From assembly GCA_023428655.1 (NCBI GenBank), contig JAEYXC010000061.1, forward strand, positions 1 to 7,698: a DNA stretch of 7,698 nt, written 5' to 3'. This stretch comes from Bacillota bacterium (GTDB lineage: Bacteria > Bacillota > Clostridia > Lachnospirales > Lachnospiraceae). The notes under the pieces are model-generated. The model did not search any database, was not told where the DNA came from, and saw only the letters and a program-made list of their open reading frames with translations. Every line of letters begins with the position of its first letter. Position 1 is the first letter of the stretch. Positions 1 to 6,058 of this stretch are shown here, piece after piece. The translations under genes were made by a program, and so were the position numbers.

Positions 1-22
1 GACTAGCCATAAAACTTTTCAT
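1..22 (-). CDS. rplM: 50S ribosomal protein L13, N-terminal fragment (cut by window edge)
   Basis: Only the first seven codons are present, reading MKSFMAS, and the gene continues beyond the left edge. The ATG at 22-20 is preceded by an excellent ribosome binding site, AAGGAGGT at 36-29, with 6-nt spacing. Clostridial L13 proteins commonly begin MK(T/S)FMA, and in Firmicutes rplM-rpsI normally follows truA, so position and N-terminus agree. L13 is an early-assembling protein of the large ribosomal subunit that binds 23S rRNA. A near-consensus promoter and a structured leader lie directly upstream, so the gene starts its own transcription unit. Seven residues alone would not identify it; the call rests on synteny plus the leader. 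Confidence 0.75.
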
Positions 23-70
23 CGGTTTACCTCCTTATGAAAATGTGTTCTCGAATTTTTCACTTTTTAA

Positions 71-109
71 TGACTGTCAATGTCCTGATAAAACATTGAA
101 CGCTAGTCA
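71..109 (-). promoter_or_regulatory. Stem-loop in the rplM leader (possible L13 autoregulatory leader)
   Basis: In the minus-strand leader of rplM two nested helices are visible. The inner one is TCAATGT/ACATTGA (77-83 with 93-99), 7 perfect pairs over a 9-nt loop. The outer one is TGACT/AGTCA (71-75 with 105-109), separated from it by an asymmetric internal loop. It lies about 35 nt before the ribosome binding site. L13 leaders that mediate ribosomal-protein autoregulation are known in Firmicutes. The position fits, but I cannot match this to the family consensus without a covariance search. Confidence 0.45.
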
Positions 110-180
110 CTTTCTCATTTCACGATCCAAAATACTCTTACCGGGGCTTTGGTTCAAGTATTCTCACGTCACGATTCATA

Positions 181-209
181 ATTATATTACATGTTGCCGG
201 GTGTGTCAA
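181..209 (-). promoter_or_regulatory. Sigma-A promoter of rplM
   Basis: Read on the minus strand, a perfect -35 TTGACA (209-204) is followed by a 17-bp spacer and a perfect -10 TATAAT (186-181). Transcription should start near 174 and give a leader of about 150 nt before the rplM ATG. A fully consensus sigma-A promoter fits a highly expressed ribosomal-protein operon. It shows that rplM does not depend on read-through from truA and the mgtC-like gene. Confidence 0.9.
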
Positions 210-226
210 GCTTTTTCCAACAGCAA

Positions 227-258
227 AAGTGTATAATGCTCAGCATTATTTAACACTT
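227..258 (-). terminator. Palindromic hairpin between the mgtC-like gene and the rplM promoter (weak terminator candidate)
   Basis: A 17-base palindrome (233-249, arms ATAATGCT/AGCATTAT around one base) is extended outward by AAGTGT/ACACTT (227-232 with 253-258) after a 3-nt bulge. On the minus strand the outer arm runs into TTTTGCTG, a poor U-tract. It could be a weak terminator of the upstream operon, or a protein-binding operator just upstream of the rplM -35 box. The palindrome is plain in the sequence; its role is inference. Confidence 0.35.
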
Positions 259-311
259 CACATTATAAGCGATAAGTTAAATTATAATAACTAAGTTTGT
301 TACATTTTCCC

Positions 312-327
312 TGGGGTTAGAACCCCA
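312..327. repeat. Short GC-rich inverted repeat in an AT-rich spacer
   Basis: TGGGGTT and AACCCCA face each other across two bases, giving a compact hairpin with about 6 usable pairs. It lies roughly 90 bp downstream of the mgtC-like stop codon. No U-tract follows on either strand, so it is not a standard intrinsic terminator. It may still act as an RNA 3' end stabiliser or pause signal for the truA/mgtC transcript. The rest of the 259-418 stretch shows no gene. Confidence 0.35.
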
Positions 328-418
328 TATTCCCAATACTTACAGCAAATTAGATTACTTGAATGGACCTTCTCTCGAACATCATCCATTATTAGAAGTC
401 TTTATTAATTTTACCCTA

Positions 419-1108
419 TTATATCTCCTCTACGAACTTAACCCCTTCAATGGCATTGATCCTGGAAATGACATCAATTCTAACCTTCTTCTGTCGTAAA
501 CGAAGAGTCATAATCGCAGCCGCTAAAGCCTCTGAGCCGTAAGAAGGCTTCACCATTTCGATTGAATCAATCGAATAGTCATGTTGTTTCATGTTATCAA
601 GTACGTTAGTAATGGAAGCGGACTTATCAAATTCTATGTACACATCCAATACCTTTGATTTGGATAGCATATAATTATCAAGGCGATGCAAGACTACCGT
701 TGAGAAAAAGATCAGGACACATCCCATAATCGCCGCCTTATAGAAGCCAATTCCGATTGCCAGTCCCATACAGGCCGTAGCCCACAACCCTGCTGCCGTG
801 GTAAGACCCTTCACCTGATGCCTTCCGGTAACGATAATGGTTCCTGCACCAAGGAAACCGATACCGGAGATAACCTGAGCTCCTAGTCTAGTCGGGTCGC
901 TAACGCCAAAGGTCTGATAGATATATTGATTGGTGAGGATTGCCATTGCCGAACCTAGACAGACCAAGATATGGGTTCTAAGACCTGCCGGGCGACCGGC
1001 TCTTCCTCGCTCAAATCCGATAATACCGCCACAAAGAACTGCCATCATCAACCGAAGTAGAATGGAGGTATCATTCACTGATACCAAATCCGTGGTAAAT
1101 TCAAACAT
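419..1108 (-). CDS. MgtC/SapB family inner-membrane protein
   Basis: A 229-residue protein of the MgtC/SapB (YhiD) family. The N-terminal half is a bundle of hydrophobic helices at about residues 17-33, 45-65, 76-94 and 101-140. It carries the family's conserved features: a GFERG segment (31-35) followed by GRPAGLRTHILV (38-49), GIGFLGAGTI (82-91) and GLTTAAGLWATA (101-112). The soluble C-terminal part (about 152-229) resembles the ACT-like regulatory domain found in longer MgtC relatives. Characterised members take part in survival under low magnesium and in modulation of membrane ATP synthase; the role here is unknown. The start is the ATG at 1108, preceded by GGAGGG (1120-1115) with 6-nt spacing. 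A GTG at 1126 overlapping the truA stop would add six residues but has no good site of its own. The ribosome binding site lies only a few bases after the truA stop, so translation is probably coupled. A gene of this type is not part of the usual truA-rplM cluster. Confidence 0.85.
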   Translation of the reverse strand: MFEFTTDLVSVNDTSILLRLMMAVLCGGIIGFERGRAGRPAGLRTHILVCLGSAMAILTNQYIYQTFGVSDPTRLGAQVISGIGFLGAGTIIVTGRHQVKGLTTAAGLWATACMGLAIGIGFYKAAIMGCVLIFFSTVVLHRLDNYMLSKSKVLDVYIEFDKSASITNVLDNMKQHDYSIDSIEMVKPSYGSEALAAAIMTLRLRQKKVRIDVISRINAIEGVKFVEEI

Positions 1109-1122
1109 ACTTATCCCTCCAG

Positions 1123-1875
1123 TCACACTGAATGTTCTGCTCCGTATTCAATCCGAATTAATGTTAAACCCTCGGGTAAAGCCGTCGGCCCAGCCAGACC
1201 TCTGTCACAACCAACCAGCATCTCCTTCATTCTCTCGGGAGGATAAGCACCCCTACCGATTTCAATCAGCGTTCCGGCAATGATACGAACCATGTTATAG
1301 AGAAATCCGCTGCCGGTTATGGATATGGTTATCCTATCCCCTGACTTGCTTACATCCAATTGGTATATTGTTCTCACCGTATCGGTTACCTGTGTCTTCA
1401 CGGAGCAGAAGCTCTTAAAATCATGCTCCCCAACAAGATATGCCGCAGCCCTCTGCATTGCTTCCAGATTAAGCTCATAATAGACAAAGGTAGAATATAA
1501 TCTCTCTGTGGGTATTGCAATCCTTCGATTTAGAATTCGATATTCATAGGTTTTACGACTGACTACCCTTCTTGGATGCCACTCTAAAGGCACCTCTTCT
1601 GAGCTCTGCACACGAATATCCTCAGGCAGTCGCACATTCAGTGCCAGGCATATCTTTTGAGCCGGTATGGCACTCTCCGTATCAAACACAGCCACATTAC
1701 CAAGGGCATGAACACCGGAATCAGTTCTACTTGCTCCGATAACCGTTATTTCCTCACCCAGTAGTTCGGACAAAGCCTTATTTAATTCTGCTTCTATGGT
1801 AGGCTGTCCGGGCTGTAGCTGCCAACCACAGTACCTGGTACCATCATAGGCTATTACTAGTTTAATTCGTTTCAT
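1123..1875 (-). CDS. truA: tRNA pseudouridine(38-40) synthase TruA
   Basis: A 250-residue protein of normal TruA length. It converts uridine to pseudouridine at positions 38-40 in the anticodon arm of many tRNAs. The catalytic motif is SRTDSGVHA (49-57), with the nucleophilic aspartate at residue 52. The N-terminus KLVIAYDGTRYCGWQ (5-19) and the C-terminal segment GSGFLYNMVRIIAGTLIEIG are also hallmark TruA regions. The ATG at 1875 begins 20 nt after the ecfT stop. Its ribosome binding site is weak (only GTGAG-like bases upstream), so initiation may rely on coupling to ecfT. Its position after the ecf genes and before rplM is the standard Firmicute arrangement, although here the mgtC-like gene intervenes before rplM. 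Confidence 0.96.
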   Translation of the reverse strand: MKRIKLVIAYDGTRYCGWQLQPGQPTIEAELNKALSELLGEEITVIGASRTDSGVHALGNVAVFDTESAIPAQKICLALNVRLPEDIRVQSSEEVPLEWHPRRVVSRKTYEYRILNRRIAIPTERLYSTFVYYELNLEAMQRAAAYLVGEHDFKSFCSVKTQVTDTVRTIYQLDVSKSGDRITISITGSGFLYNMVRIIAGTLIEIGRGAYPPERMKEMLVGCDRGLAGPTALPEGLTLIRIEYGAEHSV

Positions 1876-1895
1876 AGGTTAGCTCACTTATTCTA

Positions 1896-2705
1896 TTAAA
1901 CTGTTTTAACAATTATATTAACTGCAATAATCGCACCCAGGTATACGAGCATTCCGACATAAGCCAGATAATCCCTTCTCTGATACCTTAGAGGCTTCAT
2001 CTTAGTTCTGCCGTCACCGCCTCGATAGCATCTGGCCTCCATTGCCATGGCCAGATCATTGGCCCTTCGGAAGGCAGATACGAATAACGGTACCAAAAGA
2101 GGAATTAAGCTCTTTGCTCTTTTTAACATTCCTCCGGACTCAAAATCCGCACCTCTTGCCATCTGAGCCTTCATTATCTTATCCGTTTCCTCTAATAAGA
2201 TGGGGATAAAACGAAGGGCAATGGACATCATCATGGAGATCTCATGTACCGGTACCTTAATTCGATTGAGGGGACGGAGTACCTTTTCCAAGCCGTCGGT
2301 TAATTGATTGGGTGTGGTAGTAAAGGTCATTAAGGAAGAACCGATGATCAGATAGGTCAATCGGATCGCCATAAAGCCGGAATTGATCAGACCTTCCTTG
2401 GTGATCGTAATGAAATAAAACTGAAAGATGGGTTCTCCGGGTGAAAAGAACATGTTGAAAAACACCGTAAATAATAAAAGTATTACAATGGCCTTTAAGC
2501 CCTTTACGATAAAACGAAAGGGCACCTTGGATAATTTAATGACTGATACCAGAAAGATTGTTACCACAATATATCCATATAAGGACTGGAATAGAAACAG
2601 GGAAATAATAAACAGAAAGGTTCCGATTAATTTCACTCTGGGATCCAATCGATGTAATATGGATTCTGTGGGATAGTACTGTCCAATGGTAATATCTCTA
2701 ATCAT
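1896..2705 (-). CDS. ecfT: ECF transporter transmembrane coupling subunit EcfT
   Basis: A 269-residue membrane protein, the scaffold of group II energy-coupling factor transporters. It joins the two ATPases to interchangeable substrate-binding S components for vitamins and other micronutrients. Hydrophobic segments appear at about 27-56, 68-88, 112-128, 156-171, 200-212 and 245-267. The two coupling-helix signatures are visible: QMARGAD (181-187), and AMEARCYRGG (221-230), where Ala-Arg-Cys stands in place of the textbook Ala-Arg-Gly. The N-terminus ITIGQYYPTES...LHRLDPRVKL is typical of the family. The ATG at 2705 is 13 nt after the ecfA2 stop, with a GGAAGTGAG-like ribosome binding site. 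No S-component gene is in the window, as expected for a shared module whose S components are encoded elsewhere. Confidence 0.96.
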   Translation of the reverse strand: MIRDITIGQYYPTESILHRLDPRVKLIGTFLFIISLFLFQSLYGYIVVTIFLVSVIKLSKVPFRFIVKGLKAIVILLLFTVFFNMFFSPGEPIFQFYFITITKEGLINSGFMAIRLTYLIIGSSLMTFTTTPNQLTDGLEKVLRPLNRIKVPVHEISMMMSIALRFIPILLEETDKIMKAQMARGADFESGGMLKRAKSLIPLLVPLFVSAFRRANDLAMAMEARCYRGGDGRTKMKPLRYQRRDYLAYVGMLVYLGAIIAVNIIVKTV

Positions 2706-2718
2706 AATGTCTCACTTC

Positions 2719-3573
2719 CTATCGACCTGCGCGAAGCAGCGCGAGTATCTCATTCTTAGCCTCGGTAATGGTGGTGGCTTCGGTTGCAACCGCATATCCA
2801 AGATCCTTCAAGGCATTCATAACATAGGTAACCTGTGGAGCGGCCAAATGCATCAGTTCCAGCTCCTTATAGTGCGCAAACACTTCTTTTGTTGGGTGCT
2901 GCAGGACCAATTCACCCTTATTCATAACAAATAGACGATCTGCATAATTAGCTACATCCTCCATGCTATGCGTAACCAGAATAATCGTCATTCCACTTTC
3001 CTTATGAAGCTTACCAATCTGCTCCAGGATATCATCCCTGCCTCTTGGATCCAGACCTGCGGTAGGTTCATCCAAGATTAATACCTCCGGTTTCATTGCC
3101 AGGACACCGGCTATGGCAACACGTCGCTTCTGTCCTCCGGACAGTTCAAAGGGGGACGCATCCAGTAATTCATCACTGATACCAACCATCTTCAGTGCCT
3201 CATAAGCCCGAAGCTCACACTCTAATTTATCAAGTCCCAGATTCATAGGTCCAAATAAAACATCCTTGAACACTGTCGTTTCAAATAACTGATGCTCCGG
3301 ATATTGAAAAACCAGACCCACCTTACTACGAAGCTCTCTGAGCTTATAGTCCGGAGCATAGATATCATCGCCATTAAAATAGATATGTCCGCTGGTGGCT
3401 TTGATTAACCCATTCATATGCTGAATCAAGGTGGATTTTCCGGAACCGGTATGACCGATCAATCCAATGAATTCGCCCTTCTGAATTGTAAAGTTGATAT
3501 CCTTGATTGCATGTCTCGCAAAAGCGGTGCCACCGCTATAGATATAATTTATCTTATCAAATATAATCTGCAC
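2719..3573 (-). CDS. ecfA2: ECF transporter ATP-binding subunit EcfA2
   Basis: A 284-residue cytoplasmic ABC ATPase that pairs with EcfA1 to power vitamin uptake through EcfT. All ABC motifs are intact: Walker A GHTGSGKST (40-48), Q-loop VFQYPEHQLF (88-97) with Gln90, signature LSGGQ (144-148), Walker B VLILDE (164-169) with Glu169, and switch histidine 202. The FQYPE-type Q-loop fits EcfA2, against FQNPDNQ in EcfA1. I place the start at GTG 3573, giving MQIIFDKINYIYSGG, because GGAGGT (3584-3579) lies 5 nt upstream and this matches the family N-terminus. The open frame extends to 3642 but that extension is spacer sequence. A second AAGGAGGT (3597-3590) precedes a nine-codon out-of-frame ATG ORF (3586-3557) that overlaps the start. 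Confidence 0.95.
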   Translation of the reverse strand: MQIIFDKINYIYSGGTAFARHAIKDINFTIQKGEFIGLIGHTGSGKSTLIQHMNGLIKATSGHIYFNGDDIYAPDYKLRELRSKVGLVFQYPEHQLFETTVFKDVLFGPMNLGLDKLECELRAYEALKMVGISDELLDASPFELSGGQKRRVAIAGVLAMKPEVLILDEPTAGLDPRGRDDILEQIGKLHKESGMTIILVTHSMEDVANYADRLFVMNKGELVLQHPTKEVFAHYKELELMHLAAPQVTYVMNALKDLGYAVATEATTITEAKNEILALLRAGR

Positions 3574-3615
3574 ACGATACCTCCATACTACCTCCTTCGA
3601 GGCTGTCCCTTTATC

Positions 3616-3664
3616 CCCAGAGGCTGTATTTGGCCTATACAAGCTCTATTTGTAGCTCTCTGGG
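3616..3664 (-). other. Structured intercistronic spacer between ecfA1 and ecfA2
   Basis: The 118-nt gap is long for an operon whose other junctions are 20 nt or less. It contains a closing stem CCCAGAG/CTCTGGG (3616-3622 with 3658-3664). Inside are two small hairpins: TGTAT/ATACA (3625-3629 with 3637-3641) and AGCT/AGCT (3642-3645 with 3654-3657). Together they could form a three-way junction. On the minus strand no U-tract follows, so it is not a terminator for the operon. It may stabilise or process the mRNA or tune ecfA2 translation; this is inference. Confidence 0.4.
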
Positions 3665-3691
3665 TTTTTATATGATTAATACCTGTTTTCC

Positions 3692-4552
3692 TTATTTTGA
3701 ACGTTTTAGAGCGTCAATCGCAGCAACCAGCTCCTCCACTGTTAATAAGCCTGCAGGAATATCATAGCCCTCCTTGCTTAGCTCATATGCCAGCTCTGTC
3801 ACCTGGGGAACATCCAAGCGGTATTTCTTGATTTCCTCCACACGGGAGAATATCTCTCTCGGCGTTCCTTCCATAACCACATGGCCATGCTCCATGACAA
3901 AGACCTTGTCTGCGTAAATTACCTCATCCATGTGATGGGTGATTAATAATACAGTAACATTCTCCGCCTTATTTAGTTCACGAACCGTTGCAATAACCTC
4001 CTTGCGACCGTTGGGATCTAACATCGCTGTCGGTTCATCAAGGACAATGCATTCCGGCTTCATCGCCATGATACCGGCGATTGCTACTCTCTGCTTCTGA
4101 CCACCGGACAGCTTATTGGGAGATAGATGCCGAAATTCTAACATCCCCACCGCCTCCAGGCTCTTCTCAACCCTTCTCCATATCTCATCCGTAGGGATCC
4201 CAAGATTCTCCGGTCCAAAGCCTACATCCTCTTCTACTACCGTAGCAATAATCTGATTGTCCGGGTTCTGGAATACCATTCCCGCACTTTGACGAATATC
4301 CCAGAGATTCTTTTCCTCCGAGGTCTTCAATCCGTTCACCCATACACTGCCCTCTGTCGGATACAAGATGGCATTCAAATGCTTCGCCAAGGTCGATTTA
4401 CCGGAGCCGTTCGCTCCCAATATCGCTACGAAATCGCCCTTGTTCACAGTAAGGCTGACTTCATCGATTGCTTTATTGATGGACTCCACATTACCGTTTT
4501 CATCCCGCCTGATATATTCAAAGGACAATTTATCTACTTTAACCATATCCAT
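3692..4552 (-). CDS. ecfA1: ECF transporter ATP-binding subunit EcfA1
   Basis: A 286-residue ABC ATPase, first gene of the ecfA1-ecfA2-ecfT module. The motifs are complete: Walker A GANGSGKST (46-54), Q-loop VFQNPDNQ (93-100), signature LSGGQ (148-152), Walker B CIVLDE (168-173) with catalytic Glu173, D-loop MLDP (177-180) and switch histidine 206. The FQNPDNQ Q-loop and the position before EcfA2 identify the A1 paralogue. The ATG at 4552 has only a modest AGAGG ribosome binding site 7 nt upstream. A second in-frame ATG two codons later has no spacing for a site of its own. In related bacteria this gene follows rplQ directly. Here a terminator, the rod element and an oppositely oriented acetyltransferase gene separate them, so the operon must have its own promoter in 4553-4939. 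Confidence 0.95.
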   Translation of the reverse strand: MDMVKVDKLSFEYIRRDENGNVESINKAIDEVSLTVNKGDFVAILGANGSGKSTLAKHLNAILYPTEGSVWVNGLKTSEEKNLWDIRQSAGMVFQNPDNQIIATVVEEDVGFGPENLGIPTDEIWRRVEKSLEAVGMLEFRHLSPNKLSGGQKQRVAIAGIMAMKPECIVLDEPTAMLDPNGRKEVIATVRELNKAENVTVLLITHHMDEVIYADKVFVMEHGHVVMEGTPREIFSRVEEIKKYRLDVPQVTELAYELSKEGYDIPAGLLTVEELVAAIDALKRSK

Positions 4553-4939
4553 AATGTAGCCTCTTTTCTATCATAATACGTGCATCGTTAATTCTTAATT
4601 CTAGTTTTTCCTAACCATACCTACTATCATGTAAATATTCAAATTATGGTTACACATGATTATAACTCATACTTCTATAAAAAAAAATATAAAATTTAAA
4701 AACTTCCTATATTTATGCGAAAATACAAGAAATACCTGATCCAGTCAGTAGGAATCCATCATTTTAATCAGTTCAGTATGATTATTCCAATCCGAGTTCC
4801 CTATATTCAATATATACACTAGGTTAACCAAAAGCCTTGGAATCAATCAGAGCAGGAACTACACTGGTAATTAAGATATAAATATGATAATTTAAATATA
4901 TACTGAAACTATCTTAAATCATTGTGTGGGGGAAGTATT
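4553..4939. other. AT-rich divergent intergenic region between ecfA1 and the acetyltransferase gene
   Basis: No gene is visible in this 387-bp stretch, which separates two divergent transcription units. It contains a run of nine A residues (4679-4687). It also has small inverted pairs such as GGAAT/ATTCC enclosing ATCAT/ATGAT (around 4751-4779), and AGTTCC (4795-4800) facing GGAACT (4855-4860). For the plus-strand gene the best -10 is TATACT at 4899-4904, without a convincing -35. I see no T-box, riboswitch or ribosomal-protein leader signature here. Confidence 0.6.
4659..4687 (-). promoter_or_regulatory. Candidate promoter for the ecfA1 operon
   Basis: On the minus strand a perfect TATAAT (4664-4659) lies about 95-100 nt upstream of the ecfA1 ATG. 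The -35 position at 17-bp spacing (4687-4682) is TTTTTT, which is weak, though it sits in a long T-tract. A second weaker pair, TTGAAT with 17-bp spacing to TATGGT, lies closer to the gene. Some promoter must exist here because the upstream gene is on the opposite strand, but which pair is used cannot be settled by eye. Confidence 0.35.
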
Positions 4940-5431
4940 ATGATAATTGAAATTACAGAAGAGAATGCGCAAGCATTCCTAGATATGTTACTCCGCTTAG
5001 ACCTCGAGACTAAGAATATGATGTATGAACCAAAGGAGCGTTTAAACGATGTTGAAGAAATAAGAAATAACATTCGAATGGCGCTTACTCAGAATAACCT
5101 CCTACTGGGTGTAGTACTTGAGGACCAGCTAGTTGGCTTCCTGTCTGCGACGAAAGGCAGCTTTAACCGTAACCGTCATAGTGCATACCTTGTAATCGGA
5201 CTACTCGAAAGGGCACGCTCCAAGGGCTTTGGATCCCAATTATTTAAGCGTCTTCTTCTATGGGCCAAAGAGCAAAGTCTTACCCGCCTCGAGCTGACCG
5301 TTCTATGTCATAATACCGCCGCTATTGCACTCTATCAAAAATTCGGCTTTGAGATCGAAGGCACAAAACGCCATTCTCTCCTAATCGACGGAACCTATAT
5401 GGACGAATATTACATGGGTCTACTATTGTAA
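4940..5431 (+). CDS. GNAT family N-acetyltransferase
   Basis: A 163-residue acetyl-CoA-dependent acyltransferase of the GNAT superfamily. Motif A is VIGLLERARSKGFGSQL (85-101), whose RSKGFG (93-98) corresponds to the acetyl-CoA pyrophosphate-binding Q/R-x-x-G-x-G/A loop. Motif B is HNTAAIALYQKFGFEIEG (124-141), typical of the RimI/RimJ/SpeG-like and antibiotic-type branches. The C-terminal DGTYMDEYYMGLLL (150-163) also fits that branch. The substrate cannot be deduced and could be a protein N-terminus, polyamine, amino acid or small toxic molecule. The start is the ATG at 4940, with GGGGGA (4928-4933) 6 nt upstream; a TTG at 4922 would add six residues and is less likely. It is the only plus-strand gene in the window, flanked by a terminator, and is probably an independently acquired monocistronic gene. 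Confidence 0.9.
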   Translation: MIIEITEENAQAFLDMLLRLDLETKNMMYEPKERLNDVEEIRNNIRMALTQNNLLLGVVLEDQLVGFLSATKGSFNRNRHSAYLVIGLLERARSKGFGSQLFKRLLLWAKEQSLTRLELTVLCHNTAAIALYQKFGFEIEGTKRHSLLIDGTYMDEYYMGLLL

Positions 5432-5538
5432 GTTATTTCCATATTTACTTACACCTCATTAACTACCTGAAAATCACTCCACCACTGATCAAATTATTTT
5501 ATTCCATCCGAATATGTCATAATACATTATAATAGTTC

Positions 5539-5568
5539 GAAGACGTACATCGCTACGTCTTCTTTTTT
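5539..5568 (+). terminator. Rho-independent terminator of the acetyltransferase gene
   Basis: A 9-bp perfect stem, GAAGACGTA (5539-5547) with TACGTCTTC (5554-5562), closes a 6-nt loop and is followed by six T residues (5563-5568). It lies about 107 nt after the acetyltransferase stop. The same stem is used by the rplQ terminator on the other strand. Confidence 0.92.
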
Positions 5569-5600
5569 GTTCCATATGTGACTGTCATCGTAGAATAGAA

Positions 5601-5667
5601 AAGAAGGTCAAGCAGGATCGGTTATAGTCTTACCATAATCATCTTAAAACAAGTATATGACCTTCTT
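5601..5667. repeat. Inverted repeat with 10-bp arms and a 47-nt loop
   Basis: AAGAAGGTCA (5601-5610) is exactly complementary to TGACCTTCTT (5658-5667). There is no U-tract and no ORF inside. The right arm resembles sequence at 6007-6017 near the right side of the large rod, and AAGAAGGT could pair there too (6009-6016). It may therefore be an accessory part, or an old partial copy, of the larger element. Confidence 0.5.
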
Positions 5668-5691
5668 CATTATTTTCTCATTTTATAACCA

Positions 5692-5700
5692 TGCTATAGT
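5692..5700 (+). promoter_or_regulatory. Candidate extended -10 element ahead of the rod-like repeat
   Basis: TGCTATAGT (5692-5700) reads as an extended -10 (TGn then TATAGT). The -35 region around 5673-5678 is only TTTTCT-like. Initiation would fall near 5707, just before the left arm of the long inverted repeat. An alternative upstream pair is TTGTTC (5567-5572) with TAGAAT (5591-5596) at 18-bp spacing. Both are weak. Confidence 0.25.
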
Positions 5701-5719
5701 GTAAAATAAGGACGCCTAC

Positions 5720-6058
5720 TACGTCTTGTTTTTGCTCTTTATAAGGCTGTCGTTCAAAGTATAAAAAGAAGATGGGAATGCTTGTATACATAAACGATTA
5801 GAAGCAGGGGAAGTGATGGACTACCCATAATGCACCGTTTGCAAGACAGCTTGCTATATTTGTATTACAGAAGCGAACATAGCTCTTTTATGTTCGATAC
5901 AGTAATACAAAGGAGTAAGGTGTCTTGGAACCGGTGTGTGAGGGTAGTCCATTGCTTTCCCTGCTTCTTTTTATCCTATACCATCAAGCATTCCTATCTT
6001 CTTGATTAACCTTCTTTAACGACAGCTGTCTAAAGCCATGCAAAAAAAAGAAGACGTA
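5720..6058 (+). repeat. Giant rod-like inverted repeat; candidate structured non-coding RNA or palindromic MITE-like element
   Basis: The stretch folds on itself almost end to end. Helices from outside in: 5720-5727/6051-6058 (8 bp), 5729-5735/6040-6046 (7), 5737-5741/6031-6035 (5), 5745-5754/6018-6027 (10), 5756-5759/6014-6017 (4), 5766-5784/5985-6003 (19), 5801-5826/5942-5967 (26), 5830-5848/5921-5939 (17 of 19), 5850-5855/5914-5919 (6), 5859-5868/5902-5911 (10) and 5874-5881/5889-5896 (8). The apex is a 7-nt loop, GCTCTTT. That is about 120 pairs in 339 nt. No ORF of useful length lies inside. The core (5745-6027) is the most certain part; the three outermost helices are weaker and one competes with a terminator. 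It does not match SRP RNA, 6S RNA, tmRNA or RNase P by visible motifs. Whether it is transcribed is unknown. Confidence 0.85.

Noticed and set aside
45..236. Plus-strand 63-residue ORF
   Set aside because: It runs antisense through the rplM leader and promoter, has no ribosome binding site, and encodes nothing recognisable.
1109..1126. GTG start for the MgtC-like protein at 1126
   Set aside because: It lies within the truA stop overlap and lacks a ribosome binding site; the ATG at 1108 has GGAGGG at ideal spacing.
2428..2934. Plus-strand ORFs antisense to ecfT and ecfA2
   Set aside because: They are shadows of strongly conserved minus-strand genes, with no ribosome binding sites or recognisable domains.
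3574..3642. Upstream start for EcfA2 adding 23 residues
   Set aside because: The added residues do not resemble EcfA2 and run through the intercistronic stem structure; the GTG at 3573 has a good ribosome binding site and family-like N-terminus.
4553..4939. T-box or riboswitch before the ecfA1 operon or the acetyltransferase gene
   Set aside because: No T-box sequence, conserved aptamer core or terminator/antiterminator pair is visible, and the small inverted repeats are too weak.
5720..6058. SRP RNA (large Firmicute type), similar in length and rod shape
   Set aside because: The conserved apical domain with its GGAA-type tetraloop and asymmetric loop is absent; the apex here is a 7-nt GCTCTTT loop.
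5720..6058. 6S RNA
   Set aside because: 6S RNA is about 180-200 nt with a large central open bubble; this element is longer and nearly continuously paired.
5720..6058. CRISPR array or retron non-coding RNA
   Set aside because: There is a single inverted structure with no repeat-spacer periodicity, and no cas or reverse transcriptase gene is in the window.
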